DNA of 64,000 nucleotides from an uncultured Pelagibacteraceae bacterium (GTDB taxonomy: Bacteria > Pseudomonadota > Alphaproteobacteria > Pelagibacterales > Pelagibacteraceae): the NCBI GenBank assembly GCA_902579465.1, contig CACHGV010000001.1, positions 186,001-250,000 on the forward strand, read 5' to 3'. The position numbers and the translations under genes were made by a program. The notes below the pieces were generated by a model that was not told the DNA's origin, did no database searches, and worked only from the letters and a program-made list of their open reading frames with translations. Of the stretch, positions 1-12,315 are shown piece after piece; position 1 is the first letter of the stretch, and every line of letters begins with the position of its first letter.

Positions 1-113
1 TTTTCAATCTTTTGTTTGTTTATATCTACACAAATTACCTTATTTCCTAACTCAGAAAAGCATGCTCCACTAACTAAACCAACATAACCTGAACCTATAA
101 TACAAATTTTCAT
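1..113 (-). CDS. UDP-glucose/GDP-mannose 6-dehydrogenase, N-terminal part (runs off the window)
   Basis: Minus strand translates to [37 protein letters not shown], a Rossmann GxGYVG motif typical of the UDPG dehydrogenase family; start overlaps the galU stop. Confidence 0.85.
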   Translation of the reverse strand, partial: MKICIIGSGYVGLVSGACFSELGNKVICVDINKQKIE

Positions 114-925
114 AATTTAGCAATCTCTAATGTTGATTTAATATATCCATCCATTGAACCACAATCTAAATATTTACCTGAAAATTTGTGTCCCACAAAT
201 AGAAATTTATTATCAATCATTGTCCTAATTGAGTCAGTAATATGTATCTCACCACCTTTTCCCTTTTTTTGTTTTTTAAGAATTTCAAATATATCTTTGT
301 TCAATATATATCTTCCAATAACAGCGTTGTTAGAAGGTGCTTCTTTAGTGGTCGGTTTTTCAATAACATCTGATATTACAAAATTTTTTTTGTCAATTTT
401 TTTGTATATCGAGTATATGCCCCAACGATTTACATTATTTTTCTTTACAGTCATGCTAGCCATGACAGACGCTTTATATTTCTTATGTAATTTGATCATA
501 TCTTTTGAGCAATTCTTCTTCATAATTAAATCATCAGGAAGCAACATTAAGAAATATCTATTTTTAATAAATTTTTTAGTTTTTAAGACCGCATCACCAG
601 TACCTAAAGGTTTATTTTGATATACAAATTTAATTTTTTTTTTATATTTTAAAATTTTTTTATATTCATTGATTATTCGTGGGTCTTTTTTTTTTTTAAT
701 TATTGATTTATAAAAATCATCATTATAAAAATATTTTTTTATTATTTCTTTTTTCTTAGAAATAATGAAAATTATTTCACTAATACCAGCATCTATGCAC
801 TCATCAAGAATATATTCTATACCAGGTTTACCATTTATTGGTAATAGCTCTTTAGCAAAAACGCTAGTTAAAGGCAAAAGTCTTGTACCTAGTCCTGCTA
901 GTGGAATAATGGCTTGTTTAATCAT
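110..925 (-). CDS. galU: UTP--glucose-1-phosphate uridylyltransferase
   Basis: [33 protein letters not shown] and IGRYIL motifs. Confidence 0.92.
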   Translation of the reverse strand: MIKQAIIPLAGLGTRLLPLTSVFAKELLPINGKPGIEYILDECIDAGISEIIFIISKKKEIIKKYFYNDDFYKSIIKKKKDPRIINEYKKILKYKKKIKFVYQNKPLGTGDAVLKTKKFIKNRYFLMLLPDDLIMKKNCSKDMIKLHKKYKASVMASMTVKKNNVNRWGIYSIYKKIDKKNFVISDVIEKPTTKEAPSNNAVIGRYILNKDIFEILKKQKKGKGGEIHITDSIRTMIDNKFLFVGHKFSGKYLDCGSMDGYIKSTLEIAKL

Positions 926-959
926 AAAGATAACTTATTTATAAATATATATTTATAAT

Positions 960-1772
960 ATGAAAATAATTACAAGTATTTTTGATTTAAATAAAGAGAT
1001 TAAAAACTATAAAAATATTGGATTTGTCCCAACGATGGGTGGGATACATGCTGGTCATGAATCTTTAATAAAAGCTTCACAAAAGAAAAAAAGTAAGACA
1101 ATTGTTAGTATTTTCATAAATCCTACTCAATTTAATAAAAAGAACGATTTTAAAAAATATCCCAGAAATATAAAGAAAGATATTGCAATATTAAAAAAAT
1201 TAAATGTTGACTATTTATTCAGACCGAGTGTCAAAGATGTTTATGGATTTAAATCCAAGAAATTTAATTTAAAAAAAAGTGACAAGATATTATGTGCAAA
1301 ATCTAGAAATGGTCATTTTGAAGGAGTTCTTGATGTTATGAATAGATTAATGACTATTATAAAATCAAAAGATTTGTATATGGGAGAAAAGGATTATCAA
1401 CAACTATATCTAATAAAAAAATTTCTTTCAAAAAAATTTAGGGCACGAATTAATTCATGTCCTACCATAAGAATTAAAAATAATGTTGCACTATCTACTC
1501 GGAACAAATTATTAAATAAAAAACACTTAAAAAAAGCATCAGAAATCGCATTAATTCTTCGTAATTTAAAGCGTAAATCTAAATTTCAACCATCAAAAAC
1601 AGCTCTTGATTTACCTAATTATAAAATTTTGTTGGAGACAAAATATAATATTAAAATTGATTATTTAGAATTTAGAGATGAAAACAATCTTAAACTTAAT
1701 AATTTTAAAAATAAATTTAGATTATTCATAGCTTACAACATCAATAAGGTTAGATTAATTGATAATTTTTAA
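960..1772 (+). CDS. panC: pantoate--beta-alanine ligase
   Basis: VPTMGGIHAGHESLIKAS, SIFINPTQF, GEKDYQQ motifs. Confidence 0.93.
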   Translation: MKIITSIFDLNKEIKNYKNIGFVPTMGGIHAGHESLIKASQKKKSKTIVSIFINPTQFNKKNDFKKYPRNIKKDIAILKKLNVDYLFRPSVKDVYGFKSKKFNLKKSDKILCAKSRNGHFEGVLDVMNRLMTIIKSKDLYMGEKDYQQLYLIKKFLSKKFRARINSCPTIRIKNNVALSTRNKLLNKKHLKKASEIALILRNLKRKSKFQPSKTALDLPNYKILLETKYNIKIDYLEFRDENNLKLNNFKNKFRLFIAYNINKVRLIDNF

Positions 1773-3146
1773 TTATAAAAAATAAGCACCAACACCTAAA
1801 AATGATACAAAACCAATTACATCCGTAATTGTAGTAACAAAAACACTTGAGGATATAGCAGGATCTATATTCATTTTTTTTAAAGTTACTGGTATCAATA
1901 TACCAAAAAGTCCAGCAACTATCATTGTTAACACCATTGAAATTGAGATTATTAAAGCAAGCTGAATGTCATCAAACCAGAAATAGACAATTAATGAACT
2001 AATTATTGCAAAAATAATACCATTTAAAACACCTATATTAAATTCTTTTATAATATTGCTAGTAAAGTTGTTTTTAGTTAAATCTTGTGTGGCTAATGAT
2101 CTAACTGTTACAGCAAGAGTTTGCATGCCAGCATTTCCACCCATTGAAGCTACTATTGGCATTAAAAAAGCCAACACAACCATCTGTTCTATAGTTGCTC
2201 CAAATAAACTTATGCAATAAGTAGCTAAGAAAGCAGTAAATAAATTTAATAAAAGCCAGTTAAACCGTCTTTTAGTCTTTGTTAAAACACCATCAGTTAT
2301 TTCTTCGTCTCCAACACCAGCTAGTCTTAAAGCATCCTCTTCAGCTTCTTCTTTAAGTACAGTTAATACATCATCGTAAGCTATCATACCTACCAATTTA
2401 TCATTTTTATCAATTACAGCCGCAGAACTTAAATTATAATTTTCAAATAAATTTCCAACTTCTTCTTTATCCATATCAACAGGTATTAAAAGCTGGGACT
2501 CTGACATTAAAGACATCATTTTTGCTTCTCTTGATGTTCTCAGTACTTTAGATGATGGTACAGTTCCAATCGGTTTAAAGTTTTCATCAACTATAAAGAT
2601 TTCTAGAAACTCATCAGGTAATTCTTTATTTTCTCTTAAATAGTCAATTGTCTGCCCTACTGACCAATTGCTTGGAATTGCTGTAAATTCTCTTTGCATT
2701 ATTCTTGCAGCACTATCTTCTGGGTAGCTTAAGCTTTCTAAAAGAGCAAACCTATCCTTTGGGGGAAGAGATCCTAAAATTATATTCTTATCTTTTTCAT
2801 CAACATTTTCTAATATTTTAATTGCATCATCAGATTCTAGATTTTTTAATATATTAACAATAGAATCAGAGGATAAATAAGTAATTAATTCAGATTGTAT
2901 AGACTCATTTAGCTCTACAAAAACTTCAGGATCAACTTTAAAATTATTTAATTTTATTAAATTCTCTCTATCGGTTTCACTTAAATGCTCAATAATATCA
3001 GCTGCATCCGCTGGGTGCATATCATTAAATGAATTAGTAATAAATTCAGCATCATTAGATGATATCTTATCAGTTACAACCTTGATAAATTCTTTATTAA
3101 ATTCAAAGTTAACTTTTTTATCTTTAATTTTTTTTACTAAAGTCAT
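1773..3146 (-). CDS. mgtE: magnesium transporter MgtE
   Basis: MgtE N domain, CBS pair, and C-terminal membrane domain with [20 protein letters not shown]. Confidence 0.93.
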   Translation of the reverse strand: MTLVKKIKDKKVNFEFNKEFIKVVTDKISSNDAEFITNSFNDMHPADAADIIEHLSETDRENLIKLNNFKVDPEVFVELNESIQSELITYLSSDSIVNILKNLESDDAIKILENVDEKDKNIILGSLPPKDRFALLESLSYPEDSAARIMQREFTAIPSNWSVGQTIDYLRENKELPDEFLEIFIVDENFKPIGTVPSSKVLRTSREAKMMSLMSESQLLIPVDMDKEEVGNLFENYNLSSAAVIDKNDKLVGMIAYDDVLTVLKEEAEEDALRLAGVGDEEITDGVLTKTKRRFNWLLLNLFTAFLATYCISLFGATIEQMVVLAFLMPIVASMGGNAGMQTLAVTVRSLATQDLTKNNFTSNIIKEFNIGVLNGIIFAIISSLIVYFWFDDIQLALIISISMVLTMIVAGLFGILIPVTLKKMNIDPAISSSVFVTTITDVIGFVSFLGVGAYFL

Positions 3147-3207
3147 AAAATTTATCTATAATTTAGTTGGGACTATTAATACAAAATATAAATATTACAA
3201 TTTTATA

Positions 3208-3840
3208 ATGAATATAGAGATTAAAAAGTCAATAAAACCAATAAAATATGAAAATGCCATTTATTTATTGGAAAAAAGATTGAAAGAAATTCATTTAAAA
3301 AAGAATAAAGAGCTAATATGGATTCTTGAGCATAAGAAAGTTTTTACTGGAGGTGCTAGCTATAAAGATAGCGAAATAATTGACAAATCAATAAAATTAA
3401 TCAAAACTAATAGAGGTGGAAAAATAACATACCATGGCCCTGGTCAACTAATTTTTTATTTTGTAATTGATTTAAATCAACGTGGAAAAAATATTAGAAA
3501 ACTTATTACATCAGTGGAAAATACGATAATTAAAACCTTAAAAGAATTTAAAATTAACACATACGCTGATAGAGAGAATATAGGTATTTGGTATAGGAGA
3601 AAATTAAATAACAGTACACATTCAGAAAAAGTTGCAGCAATCGGTATTAAAGTAAAAAAATGGATTGCATTTCACGGTTTTGCAATAAATATTTCAAATA
3701 ACTTAGATGTTTATAAAAAAATAATACCTTGTGGAATTAGGGAAAGAACAGTTACTAATTTAATGCAAATTAAAAAACAAAAATACAACAATATATCCGA
3801 TATACTAATTAAAAATTTTTTGAAAGAAATTAAAAATTAA
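3208..3840 (+). CDS. lipB: lipoyl(octanoyl) transferase
   Basis: [16 protein letters not shown] and [20 protein letters not shown] motifs; start placed at internal ATG 3208 (MNIEIKK) because the track ORF extends back into mgtE. Confidence 0.9.
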   Translation: MNIEIKKSIKPIKYENAIYLLEKRLKEIHLKKNKELIWILEHKKVFTGGASYKDSEIIDKSIKLIKTNRGGKITYHGPGQLIFYFVIDLNQRGKNIRKLITSVENTIIKTLKEFKINTYADRENIGIWYRRKLNNSTHSEKVAAIGIKVKKWIAFHGFAINISNNLDVYKKIIPCGIRERTVTNLMQIKKQKYNNISDILIKNFLKEIKN

Positions 3841-4735
3841 GTCTTTTTGATTTTAACATATTTTTAAAGTAATCAGGCGGTATTGCTCTAAATGTATATT
3901 TTTTTTCATTTATCTTGAATTTAATTTCATATGAATGAAGCATAAGATTTTTATTATTTTTTTGTTCTCTTAAAGAATTATATTTTTTATCACCAATTAT
4001 AGAATGACCAATATCAAACAATTGTTTTCTCAATTGATGTTTTCTTCCAGTAATGGGTTTTAGTTGAATAAAAGTAGAATTTGTATTTTTATCTAAAATT
4101 TCATAGTGTGTTTCAGCATTTTCAATAATTTTTCTTCTTTCATCGTATCTAGTAAGATTATTTTTAAGAATACCTTTTTCATTAATATTTATCTCACCAT
4201 GACATATTGCTATGTAGGTCTTATAAACTTTTCTTAATCTGAAAAGAGATGTAAGAAGTTGTGCTGTAGGTCTATTTTTGGCAATCAAAAAAACACCAGA
4301 AGTTTCTTTGTCCAATCTATGAACTGAATAAGGTTTATCATCTTTAAATATTTCACTATTAGAAAAAATATCTATAAGGTTTTTTTTTGATTTTGTTCCA
4401 CCTTGTACTGATATACCTGCCTGCTTATTAAGAACAATAAAATTATCATTATTCTCGATAATAAAACCCTCATTTTCTTTTACTATTGAATTTGAAGGTT
4501 TAAACTTTTCTTTCTTTAAAATAATGCTCTTTTTTATATCAAAATTGAATAATTCAATAAGATCGTTGTTTTTTACTTTAGTTGAACTTTTTGTTTTTTT
4601 ATTATTAAGTTTAATTTTACCGTTTCTTAAGTTTCTTTCGATCAAACTTTGGGGAATTGATACAAAGTATTTTCTCAAAAATCTATCAATACGCATTCCA
4701 GAAAACGTATTATCTACGTTGATAGACTTTTTCAT
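3830..4735 (-). CDS. RluA/RluC-family 23S rRNA pseudouridine synthase
   Basis: S4-like N-terminus and [19 protein letters not shown] catalytic motif. Confidence 0.9.
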   Translation of the reverse strand: MKKSINVDNTFSGMRIDRFLRKYFVSIPQSLIERNLRNGKIKLNNKKTKSSTKVKNNDLIELFNFDIKKSIILKKEKFKPSNSIVKENEGFIIENNDNFIVLNKQAGISVQGGTKSKKNLIDIFSNSEIFKDDKPYSVHRLDKETSGVFLIAKNRPTAQLLTSLFRLRKVYKTYIAICHGEININEKGILKNNLTRYDERRKIIENAETHYEILDKNTNSTFIQLKPITGRKHQLRKQLFDIGHSIIGDKKYNSLREQKNNKNLMLHSYEIKFKINEKKYTFRAIPPDYFKNMLKSKRLNF

Positions 4736-4746
4736 AAATTATTTGA

Positions 4747-5193
4747 TTAAGCTGTTGCTTCTTTAGGTGTATCTGCTTTTTTTTCTGCTTCTTTAATCTT
4801 TTCTGTTTTCTTTTTATCTACTTTTTTAGCCTCAACATCACGGTCAACAAATTCAATAACTGCCATAGGGGCATTATCTCCATATCTAAAACCTGCTTTT
4901 ATTATTCTTGTATAACCACCTTTTCTGTTTTCATACCTCTTTGATAAAGTTTTTCTAACTTTGCTTGCAGATCCTTCATCTTGAAGCTTTGAAATTATCC
5001 TTCGTATATTCTGCAAAGTATTTTTTTTACCTAAAGTTATTAATTTATCCGCTTGTGGTTTTAAAACTTTAGCTTTAGGTAATGTGGTTGTAATTTGTTC
5101 ATATTTTACTAGAGAATTAAGCATATTTTTAATTAGAGCTTTTCTATGCTCAGACGTTCTATTCAGTTTTTTATAACCAAATTTATGTCTCAT
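4747..5193 (-). CDS. rplQ: 50S ribosomal protein L17 with Lys/Glu/Ala-rich C-terminal tail
   Basis: [25 protein letters not shown]. Confidence 0.96.
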   Translation of the reverse strand: MRHKFGYKKLNRTSEHRKALIKNMLNSLVKYEQITTTLPKAKVLKPQADKLITLGKKNTLQNIRRIISKLQDEGSASKVRKTLSKRYENRKGGYTRIIKAGFRYGDNAPMAVIEFVDRDVEAKKVDKKKTEKIKEAEKKADTPKEATA

Positions 5194-6221
5194 TAAATCG
5201 CTTCCTCAAGTTTTTTTGATAATTCAGCAATATTGTCTGGAGGCCAGTTTGGTATCTCCATTCCTAAATAAAGCGACATTCCAGTTAATACTTCTTTAAT
5301 CTCGTTCAAAGACTTTCTACCAAAATTAGGTGTTCTTAACATTTCACCTTCAGATTTTTGAACTAAATCACCAATGTAAATTATATTATCATTTTTAAGG
5401 CAATTCATCGATCTAACTGATAATTCCAACTCATCTACTTTTCTTAATAAATTTTTATTAAACTCAGGCTCTGTTGGTTGCTCCCTTACAATAACTTCTT
5501 GTGGTTCATCAAAATTAACAAACATACCAAGTTGATCTTGAAATATTCTAGCAGAATAAGCCACAGCATCCTCAGCAGAAATTGATCCATTTGTCTCTAC
5601 TTCCATAGTAAGTTTATCATAATCTAAGGCTTTACCTTCCCTTGCAGTACTTATCGAATATGAAACTTTTTTTACGGGACTAAAAAGTGAGTCTATTGCT
5701 ATTAGACCTAACGGTGGTTCCTCAGGCTTATTCATATCTGCAGATACATAACCTTTTCCATTACTCACTGTCATTTCCATGTGAAAATTGGTATTTTCAT
5801 CCAAATTACAAATAACTAAATCTGGGTTTAATATTTCAATGTCTGCAGATGTTGTAATATTTGAAGCTTTAATTTCACCAGGTCCTTTTGCATCTAAAAT
5901 TAGCTTATTAGTAGTTTCTGAATTACTTTTTAAAGCAAGTGATTTAACATTTAATACAATATCAGTCACATCTTCTCTAACACCTTTAATTGATGTAAAT
6001 TCGTGTAATACTCCATCAATTTGGATTGCTGTTACTGCGGTACCTCTTATTGATGATAGCAGTATTCTTCTTAATGAATTTCCTAATGTTAAACCATAAC
6101 CTTTTTCAAGAGGTTCAGCTATTATCTTTGCATAAGATTTGTCATCACTTAAATTAATATCTAGTTTAGGTGGTTTAATTAGTGATTTCCAATTTTTAAC
6201 ATTCACCTCAGTTGTATCCAT
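5193..6221 (-). CDS. rpoA: DNA-directed RNA polymerase alpha subunit
   Basis: [17 protein letters not shown], and C-terminal domain with [14 protein letters not shown]. Confidence 0.97.
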   Translation of the reverse strand: MDTTEVNVKNWKSLIKPPKLDINLSDDKSYAKIIAEPLEKGYGLTLGNSLRRILLSSIRGTAVTAIQIDGVLHEFTSIKGVREDVTDIVLNVKSLALKSNSETTNKLILDAKGPGEIKASNITTSADIEILNPDLVICNLDENTNFHMEMTVSNGKGYVSADMNKPEEPPLGLIAIDSLFSPVKKVSYSISTAREGKALDYDKLTMEVETNGSISAEDAVAYSARIFQDQLGMFVNFDEPQEVIVREQPTEPEFNKNLLRKVDELELSVRSMNCLKNDNIIYIGDLVQKSEGEMLRTPNFGRKSLNEIKEVLTGMSLYLGMEIPNWPPDNIAELSKKLEEAI

Positions 6222-6665
6222 TTATACTCTCCTTTTTTTTGGCGGTCTTGAACCATTATGTGGCATTGGCGTTGTATCTTTTATTGAAATAATTTTAAAA
6301 CCTCTTGCTTGCAAAGCTCTTAATGCAGTCTCTCTTCCTGATCCAGGGCCTTTAACTTCTACAGACAAAATTTTCATACCAACTTCTAAAGCTTTTACTG
6401 CCGCAGAATCTGCAGTAACTTGAGCAGCATAAGGAGTAGACTTTCTTGACCCTTTAAAACCTTTTTGACCAGCCGAAGCCCATGATATTACATTACCATT
6501 TATATCAGCTATTGAAACAATTGTGTTATTAAATGTAGATTGTACGTATGCAATTCCATTTAATATATTTTTCTTATTTTTCTTCTTTTTTGAATATGTG
6601 CTTTTTTTTGATTTTGACTGACTTTCTTTAGCTTGGTCTTTATTCTCTATGTTATCTTTTGGCAT
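6222..6665 (-). CDS. rpsK: 30S ribosomal protein S11
   Basis: [49 protein letters not shown] end. Confidence 0.97.
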   Translation of the reverse strand: MPKDNIENKDQAKESQSKSKKSTYSKKKKNKKNILNGIAYVQSTFNNTIVSIADINGNVISWASAGQKGFKGSRKSTPYAAQVTADSAAVKALEVGMKILSVEVKGPGSGRETALRALQARGFKIISIKDTTPMPHNGSRPPKKRRV

Positions 6666-6666
6666 A

Positions 6667-7050
6667 TTATTTTTTAAGTGGAGTTAATTTTTTACCTGCA
6701 ATAGCGATTGCTTTTCCTTTACGTGTTCGGGCGTTACATCTAGTTCTCTGCCCTCTGACAGGTAATTTTTTTCTGTGTCTAGAGCCACGATACGAAGCTA
6801 AATCTATTAGTCGTTTTATATTTAGAGAAGTGTCTCTACGTAGATCTCCTTCAACTGTGAATTTTTGATCAATAAATTCTCTAATTTTTAAAATTTCATC
6901 ATCTGTTAACTCATTAACTCTTTTTGTGCTTGGTATATCTAATGACTTACAAATATCATTTGAATATTTTTCTCCAATACCAAAAATATAAGTTAAGCCT
7001 ATCCTAACTAATTTATTTTGTGGAATATTTACACCTGCTATACGAGCCAT
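6667..7050 (-). CDS. rpsM: 30S ribosomal protein S13
   Basis: [41 protein letters not shown]. Confidence 0.97.
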   Translation of the reverse strand: MARIAGVNIPQNKLVRIGLTYIFGIGEKYSNDICKSLDIPSTKRVNELTDDEILKIREFIDQKFTVEGDLRRDTSLNIKRLIDLASYRGSRHRKKLPVRGQRTRCNARTRKGKAIAIAGKKLTPLKK

Positions 7051-7074
7051 AATATTGAGATAAAAATTTAGCCT

Positions 7075-7102
7075 TTTATATAAGAAGTTCTTTCAAAGTC
7101 AA
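7075..7102 (-). promoter_or_regulatory. sigma70-type promoter for rpsM-rpsK-rpoA-rplQ
   Basis: Minus strand TTGACT (7102-7097), 16 nt spacer, TATAAA (7080-7075), then a short leader to the rpsM ATG at 7050. Confidence 0.7.
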
Positions 7103-7106
7103 TGTC

Positions 7107-7670
7107 TTAAACGGATAGAATTTGCTCAATTTTACCTGATATTTCCTCTATTTTTACATCTCCGTTGATTTTAAAAAAATTAGGTTTTTCTGAATAGAAA
7201 TTCAATACAGGTTTGGTGGTTTCCATATATGTGTCATATCTTTTTAAAATTGTAATCATGGTATCATCAGATCTTTTTTCTAAAATTTTTCTTTTCTCAA
7301 GTCTTTTAATTATTGTTTCTTTTTTTACATCTAAGAAAAAAACAAAATCAATTTTTTGATTTGAATTTGATAATAATACTTCTAAGTTTTCTGCCTGACT
7401 TAATGATCTAGGATAACCATCAAATATTAATTTATTTTTTTTTAATGGATCAAAAACAATATTTTTAATCAGCTCGTTAACAATTTCATCAGTTGCAAAA
7501 TCTCCCTTTGAGATAATGTTTTCAATATCTTTACCAATTTGAGTTTTATTTTTAACTTCTTCTCTTAAAAGATCTCCAGTAGAAACTTGATACAAATTAA
7601 ATTTTTTAACAATGTTGTTGGCTTGGGTTCCTTTTCCAGCACCAGGTGGTCCAAATATTATAACATTCAC
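7107..7670 (-). CDS. adk: adenylate kinase
   Basis: MNVIIFGPPGAGKGTQA and DGYPRSLSQA. Confidence 0.96.
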   Translation of the reverse strand: MNVIIFGPPGAGKGTQANNIVKKFNLYQVSTGDLLREEVKNKTQIGKDIENIISKGDFATDEIVNELIKNIVFDPLKKNKLIFDGYPRSLSQAENLEVLLSNSNQKIDFVFFLDVKKETIIKRLEKRKILEKRSDDTMITILKRYDTYMETTKPVLNFYSEKPNFFKINGDVKIEEISGKIEQILSV

Positions 7671-7675
7671 TAAAA

Positions 7676-8956
7676 TTATCTTCCAAATTTAGTTTTCTTA
7701 ATTAACTGTTCATATTGAGAACTCATAAGTCTTGTTTGCACCTGCGTAACTGTATCTATTGCAACTACAACAACTATTAATACAGAAGCTCCACCTAAGT
7801 AAAATGGTATTGGGTAATTAGCAATTAAAAATTCTGGCATCAGACAAACAAGTGTTAAATATAATGCACCAATAGTTGTTAATCTTGTTAAAATTGTATC
7901 TATATATGCAGCTGTACTTTCACCTGGTCTTATTCCAGGAATAAAACCACCATACTTTCTCAAATTTTCTGCTGTCTCTGTAGGATTAAAAGTAATTGAA
8001 GTATAAAAAAAGGTAAAAAATATAATACCTGATGCGTATAAAATCATGTAAAGGGGTTGTCCTTGCGAAAAATATGATGAGATATTTAAAAAAGTTTCAC
8101 TTTGCGAAACATTAAAATTAGAAAATGTAACTGGCAATAGTAATAATGCTGATGCAAAAATTGCTGGGATAACACCTGCAGAATTTATTTTAAGTGGTAA
8201 ATGTGAAGATTCACCACCATACATCTTATTGCCCATTTGTCTTTTAGGATAATTTATAAGAATTTTTCTTAAAGCTCTTTCCATAAAAACAATAAATAAA
8301 ATTGTTACAACTAACAATATAAATATAAAAATTATCATCAGTGTTGAAATAGCTCCTGTTCTACCTAATTCAAAGGTAGTAACTAATGCTCTAGGAATTT
8401 CTGCAACAATTCCAGAAAAAATTATTAATGATATACCGTTACCAATACCTCTTTGTGTTATTTGTTCTCCAAGCCACATTAAAAAAATTGTCCCTGCAAC
8501 AATTGTTGTAACGGTTGAAATTTTAAAAAATACACCTGGATTTATTACCAAATCTGCAGAAGACTCTAATCCGACAGCCAATCCATATCCTTGAACGGTT
8601 GCTAGCAAAACAGTTCCATATCTAGTTATTTGAGTAATTTTTTGTCTACCAATTTCACCTTGGGCTTTAAGATTTTTAAAATATTCAGTTACTCCAGTTA
8701 ATAACTGTATAATGATCGAAGATGAAATATAAGGCATTATACCTAGAGCAAATATAGCCATTCTGCTAACAGCACCACCAGCAAAAACATTGAACATTCC
8801 CAATAATCCTTTTTGATTGCTATCCATCATAACTTGGAGTTGCTCAGGATCTATTCCTGGGAGTGGAACGAAGGTTCCCAATCTGTATATTGCTAGTATA
8901 AGAACTGTAAATATTATTCTGTTCCTTAAATCACTTGTTTGAGATGATTCACTCAT
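7676..8956 (-). CDS. secY: preprotein translocase subunit SecY
   Basis: FVPLPGID, ALGIMPYISSSIIIQLL, GIGNGISLIIF. Confidence 0.97.
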   Translation of the reverse strand: MSESSQTSDLRNRIIFTVLILAIYRLGTFVPLPGIDPEQLQVMMDSNQKGLLGMFNVFAGGAVSRMAIFALGIMPYISSSIIIQLLTGVTEYFKNLKAQGEIGRQKITQITRYGTVLLATVQGYGLAVGLESSADLVINPGVFFKISTVTTIVAGTIFLMWLGEQITQRGIGNGISLIIFSGIVAEIPRALVTTFELGRTGAISTLMIIFIFILLVVTILFIVFMERALRKILINYPKRQMGNKMYGGESSHLPLKINSAGVIPAIFASALLLLPVTFSNFNVSQSETFLNISSYFSQGQPLYMILYASGIIFFTFFYTSITFNPTETAENLRKYGGFIPGIRPGESTAAYIDTILTRLTTIGALYLTLVCLMPEFLIANYPIPFYLGGASVLIVVVVAIDTVTQVQTRLMSSQYEQLIKKTKFGR

Positions 8957-8957
8957 T

Positions 8958-9416
8958 TTACTTAGGATCTTTAATTTTTAATATACCACCGAGATTTTCA
9001 ATTTTTTCTTTAGCTGAGATTGATGAATAATCTACTTCTATATCAATTTTAGAGGTAAGTTTACCATTACCAAGTACTTTAAACTTAAGGTATGATTTAT
9101 TTATTATATTACTTTTCTTTAAACTTTCTAAATTAATAAGATTTGATGGATCAATTTTTTTTTTATCAACAAAATCTTGTAGCTGGTCTAAATTAATTTT
9201 AGCAATTTTTTTTTTATTTATAGGATTAAAACCTCGTTTTGGTAACCTTCTATACAGTGGCATTTGTCCACCTTCAAAACTTTTTATAGCTACACCCGAT
9301 CTTGATTTCTGGCCTTTTACTCCTCTTCCTGAGGTTTTGCCTTTACCTGAGCCAATTCCTCTTCCTAGTCTTTTTTTTGGTCTTTTTAGTTTTATATTAT
9401 TGTTTAAAATATTCAT
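8958..9416 (-). CDS. rplO: 50S ribosomal protein L15
   Basis: KRLGRGIGSGKGKTSGRGVKGQKSRSG. Confidence 0.96.
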   Translation of the reverse strand: MNILNNNIKLKRPKKRLGRGIGSGKGKTSGRGVKGQKSRSGVAIKSFEGGQMPLYRRLPKRGFNPINKKKIAKINLDQLQDFVDKKKIDPSNLINLESLKKSNIINKSYLKFKVLGNGKLTSKIDIEVDYSSISAKEKIENLGGILKIKDPK

Positions 9417-9916
9417 TATCCTCTTTTCTCAATAATTTCAGAAATTTTTTTATTTCTTATTAAAGAAATATTTTTTGGAGAATTTTGTTTGCCAAGTGCT
9501 TTCATACATGCTCTTATAACATTGTGTGGATTTGCAGTTCCAAGAGATTTAGCAACAATGTCCTTAATTCCCAATACTTCGCATACAGCTCTAACAGCAC
9601 CACCTGCTATTATTCCTGTACCTTTTGGAGCTGCTCTAAGTTTGATTTTACCTGCTCCATCTTTGCCAAATATATCATGATGTATTGTACGTCCCTCTCT
9701 TAAAGGTATTTGAACAAGATTTCTTCTTGCTAATTCATTAGCTTTTTTGATTGCATCAGGCACTTGTTTTGCCTTAGCATGTGCAACTCCGATTTTACCA
9801 TTTTGATTTCCAACAACAACTAAAGCCGAAAAGCCAAACCTTCTACCACCCTTAACAACTTTAGTTATCCTATTAATATGAACTAATTTTTCTACGTATT
9901 CAGTATTTTTTTCCAT
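9416..9916 (-). CDS. rpsE: 30S ribosomal protein S5
   Basis: [34 protein letters not shown]. Confidence 0.97.
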   Translation of the reverse strand: MEKNTEYVEKLVHINRITKVVKGGRRFGFSALVVVGNQNGKIGVAHAKAKQVPDAIKKANELARRNLVQIPLREGRTIHHDIFGKDGAGKIKLRAAPKGTGIIAGGAVRAVCEVLGIKDIVAKSLGTANPHNVIRACMKALGKQNSPKNISLIRNKKISEIIEKRG

Positions 9917-9918
9917 AT

Positions 9919-10272
9919 TTAAAATTCCATTCCATTTTTTCTAAGTTCTTCTGCTAATATTTTTACTCTTCCGTGATATTTGTAAACACCCCTGTCAAAG
10001 TAAATTTTAGTAATATTAAGATCTTTTGCTTTTTTGACTAACAATTGCGCAACCAATTCTGATAGTTCTTTTTTATTTTTATTTTGAAGTTTTATTTCTT
10101 TCGAGTTAGATGAAGCTGAAGCAATTGTAGTTTTTTTAAAATCATCAATTATCTGTGCGCTTATATTTCTATTAGATCTACTTACACTTAACCTAAAACG
10201 ATCTTTTGGAGAAACTTTTTTTAGTTTATTTCTTACTCTAAATTTTTTTCTATCAATTTTGGATAAATTCAT
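9919..10272 (-). CDS. rplR: 50S ribosomal protein L18
   Basis: [31 protein letters not shown]. Confidence 0.96.
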   Translation of the reverse strand: MNLSKIDRKKFRVRNKLKKVSPKDRFRLSVSRSNRNISAQIIDDFKKTTIASASSNSKEIKLQNKNKKELSELVAQLLVKKAKDLNITKIYFDRGVYKYHGRVKILAEELRKNGMEF

Positions 10273-10811
10273 TATTTTTTCTTACCTTCTTTTCTTAGTA
10301 TATATTGACCTTGTTCTTTAATACCTTTTCCTTTGTAAGGCTCTGGAGGTCTTAAACTCTTTATTTGAGAAGCCACCATGCCGACTTGTTGTTTATCATT
10401 ACCTGTAATCTTTAAAATAATTTGCTTTTCTACTTGTATTTTTACACCTTCGGGGATATCAAAGTTTATATCATGACTAAAGCCTAACTGAAGATTTAGA
10501 ACATTACCTTTTAATGCTGCACGATATCCAACACCTGACAACTCAAGTATTTTTTCATATCCTTTGGAAGTACCAATAATAGCATTGTTTATTAAACTTC
10601 TATTCATTCCCCAAAGTCTTTTTGTATCTTGAGTATTTTTTTTAGGTTTTATAGAGACTTGTTTTCCTTCTGTTATATTAAGATCAAAAATTTCTAGATC
10701 TATATTCAGTGATTTTTTCCCTAATGGACCTTCTATATTTATCATGTTTCCACTTAAAATAACTTTTACTTTTTCAGGGATTGAGATGTTTATTTTTCCT
10801 ATTTTCGACAT
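10272..10811 (-). CDS. rplF: 50S ribosomal protein L6
   Basis: [26 protein letters not shown]. Confidence 0.96.
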   Translation of the reverse strand: MSKIGKINISIPEKVKVILSGNMINIEGPLGKKSLNIDLEIFDLNITEGKQVSIKPKKNTQDTKRLWGMNRSLINNAIIGTSKGYEKILELSGVGYRAALKGNVLNLQLGFSHDINFDIPEGVKIQVEKQIILKITGNDKQQVGMVASQIKSLRPPEPYKGKGIKEQGQYILRKEGKKK

Positions 10812-11206
10812 TAAAAAACCTTACAGATTATTTCACCACCTACTTTTTGTTTTCTGGCATCGATATCAGTCATGACTCCTTTTGGAGTTGATATTATTGC
10901 TATTCCTAGACCATTGTTCACTTTTGGAAGACTGTCTGCACTTGAAAAAATTCTTCTTCCAGGTTTTGAGACTCTTTCTATTGAGCTTATTACTGGATTT
11001 CCTGAACTATATTTTAAACTTATAAGAAGATTGCTTTTGTTTTGTTCAGATTTTACTTCATAATCAATAATATAACCCTCGGACTTCAATATTTCAGCTA
11101 TTTTAGTCTTAAATTTTGAGGATGGAAGCACTATCCTCTTATGATTTCTCATTTGAGAATTTTTTAATCTTGCTAACATATCTCCAATAGGGTCACTTAA
11201 ACTCAT
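10811..11206 (-). CDS. rpsH: 30S ribosomal protein S8
   Basis: DPIGDMLARLKNSQM; GLGIAIISTPKGVMTD. Confidence 0.97.
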   Translation of the reverse strand: MSLSDPIGDMLARLKNSQMRNHKRIVLPSSKFKTKIAEILKSEGYIIDYEVKSEQNKSNLLISLKYSSGNPVISSIERVSKPGRRIFSSADSLPKVNNGLGIAIISTPKGVMTDIDARKQKVGGEIICKVF

Positions 11207-11216
11207 AATTTCCTTT

Positions 11217-11522
11217 CTACCAACTTGATTTTACCATACCCGGAATTTTACCTTCGAGACCTAATTGTCTTAGTGCAATTCTTGATATTTTTAATTTTCT
11301 ATATACTCCATGAGGTCTTCCCGTAATTTGACATCTGTTTCTAACTCTTATTTTTGATGAGTTTCTTGGTAATTTTGATAGTTTTTGTTGAGCTTTGAAA
11401 CGTTCCTCTAGGGTAAGTTTTTTGTCCATTATTATCTTTTTAAGAGCTTGTCTCTTTTTAAAAAACTTATCTGATAGTTTTATTCTTTTATTATTTTTAT
11501 TTATTGCGCTCATTTTTGCCAT
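11217..11522 (-). CDS. rpsN: 30S ribosomal protein S14
   Basis: [27 protein letters not shown]. Confidence 0.96.
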   Translation of the reverse strand: MAKMSAINKNNKRIKLSDKFFKKRQALKKIIMDKKLTLEERFKAQQKLSKLPRNSSKIRVRNRCQITGRPHGVYRKLKISRIALRQLGLEGKIPGMVKSSW

Positions 11523-12076
11523 TAATTGCTCCCTTTTTCTTTAAATGGAAAATTTAATTTTTTAAGAAGTTCAAAACTATGTTCTTTTTTCATAGCCTTT
11601 ATTACAATTGTTATATCTAAACCTCTTATTTTATCTACTTTATCAAAATTTACTTCAGGAAAAATAATTTGTTCTTTAATTCCAAAAGTATAATTGCCAA
11701 ATTTATCAAATCCATTTGCACTAAGTCCTCTAAAGTCTTTAATTCTTGGTAAAGCGATGTTTACCAATCTATCAATAAATTCATACATTTTATTTTTTCT
11801 TAAAGTAACCTTTATTCCTGAATTCGTATTTTTTCTAGTTTTAAAATTTGCTATAGATTTTCTAAATTTTGTTACAATAGGTTTTTGACCTGTAATACTT
11901 GCAAGATCATCTTGGCATGAGCTTAAGATTTTAGCATCATTTCCATCCAGTCCCAAACCCATATTAAGAACTATTTTTTCAATTTTTGGACCCATATATA
12001 AACTTTTATATCCAAACATTTCTTTTAAACTTGGATTAATTTCTTTTATTATTGTTTCTTTTAATCTTGGTTCCAT
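11522..12076 (-). CDS. rplE: 50S ribosomal protein L5
   Basis: [26 protein letters not shown]. Confidence 0.96.
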   Translation of the reverse strand: MEPRLKETIIKEINPSLKEMFGYKSLYMGPKIEKIVLNMGLGLDGNDAKILSSCQDDLASITGQKPIVTKFRKSIANFKTRKNTNSGIKVTLRKNKMYEFIDRLVNIALPRIKDFRGLSANGFDKFGNYTFGIKEQIIFPEVNFDKVDKIRGLDITIVIKAMKKEHSFELLKKLNFPFKEKGSN

Positions 12077-12315
12077 TATTTTTTAGCCTCTATTTTTTTA
12101 TCACTTCCAATATTTTTTAAATTTGAGAGATGAATAAAATTTTCTTTTGATATTATCCCTCCTTTTTTTTCTTTGGTCGTTTTTACATGTTTTTTTACAA
12201 TATTAATTCCTTTTACTTTTACCCTGGTATTTTTTCTGTCTATTTCTATAACTTCACCATCTTTACCTTTATCTTTTCCACTAATTATTTTTACTTTCAT
12301 ACCTTTTTTAATCAT
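12076..12315 (-). CDS. rplX: 50S ribosomal protein L24
   Basis: [20 protein letters not shown]. Confidence 0.94.
   Translation of the reverse strand: MIKKGMKVKIISGKDKGKDGEVIEIDRKNTRVKVKGINIVKKHVKTTKEKKGGIISKENFIHLSNLKNIGSDKKIEAKK

Noticed and set aside
686-697. 12-nt T homopolymer (A-run on the coding strand) within galU
   Set aside because: Encodes KKKK in frame; poly-A runs are common in AT-rich genomes and there is no other sign of phase variation or frameshift.
3082-3207. N-terminal extension of the lipB ORF
   Set aside because: Overlaps mgtE and lacks LipB similarity; ATG 3208 fits the family better.
9485-9703. Two overlapping plus-strand ORFs opposite rpsE
   Set aside because: Antisense shadow frames of the S5 gene.
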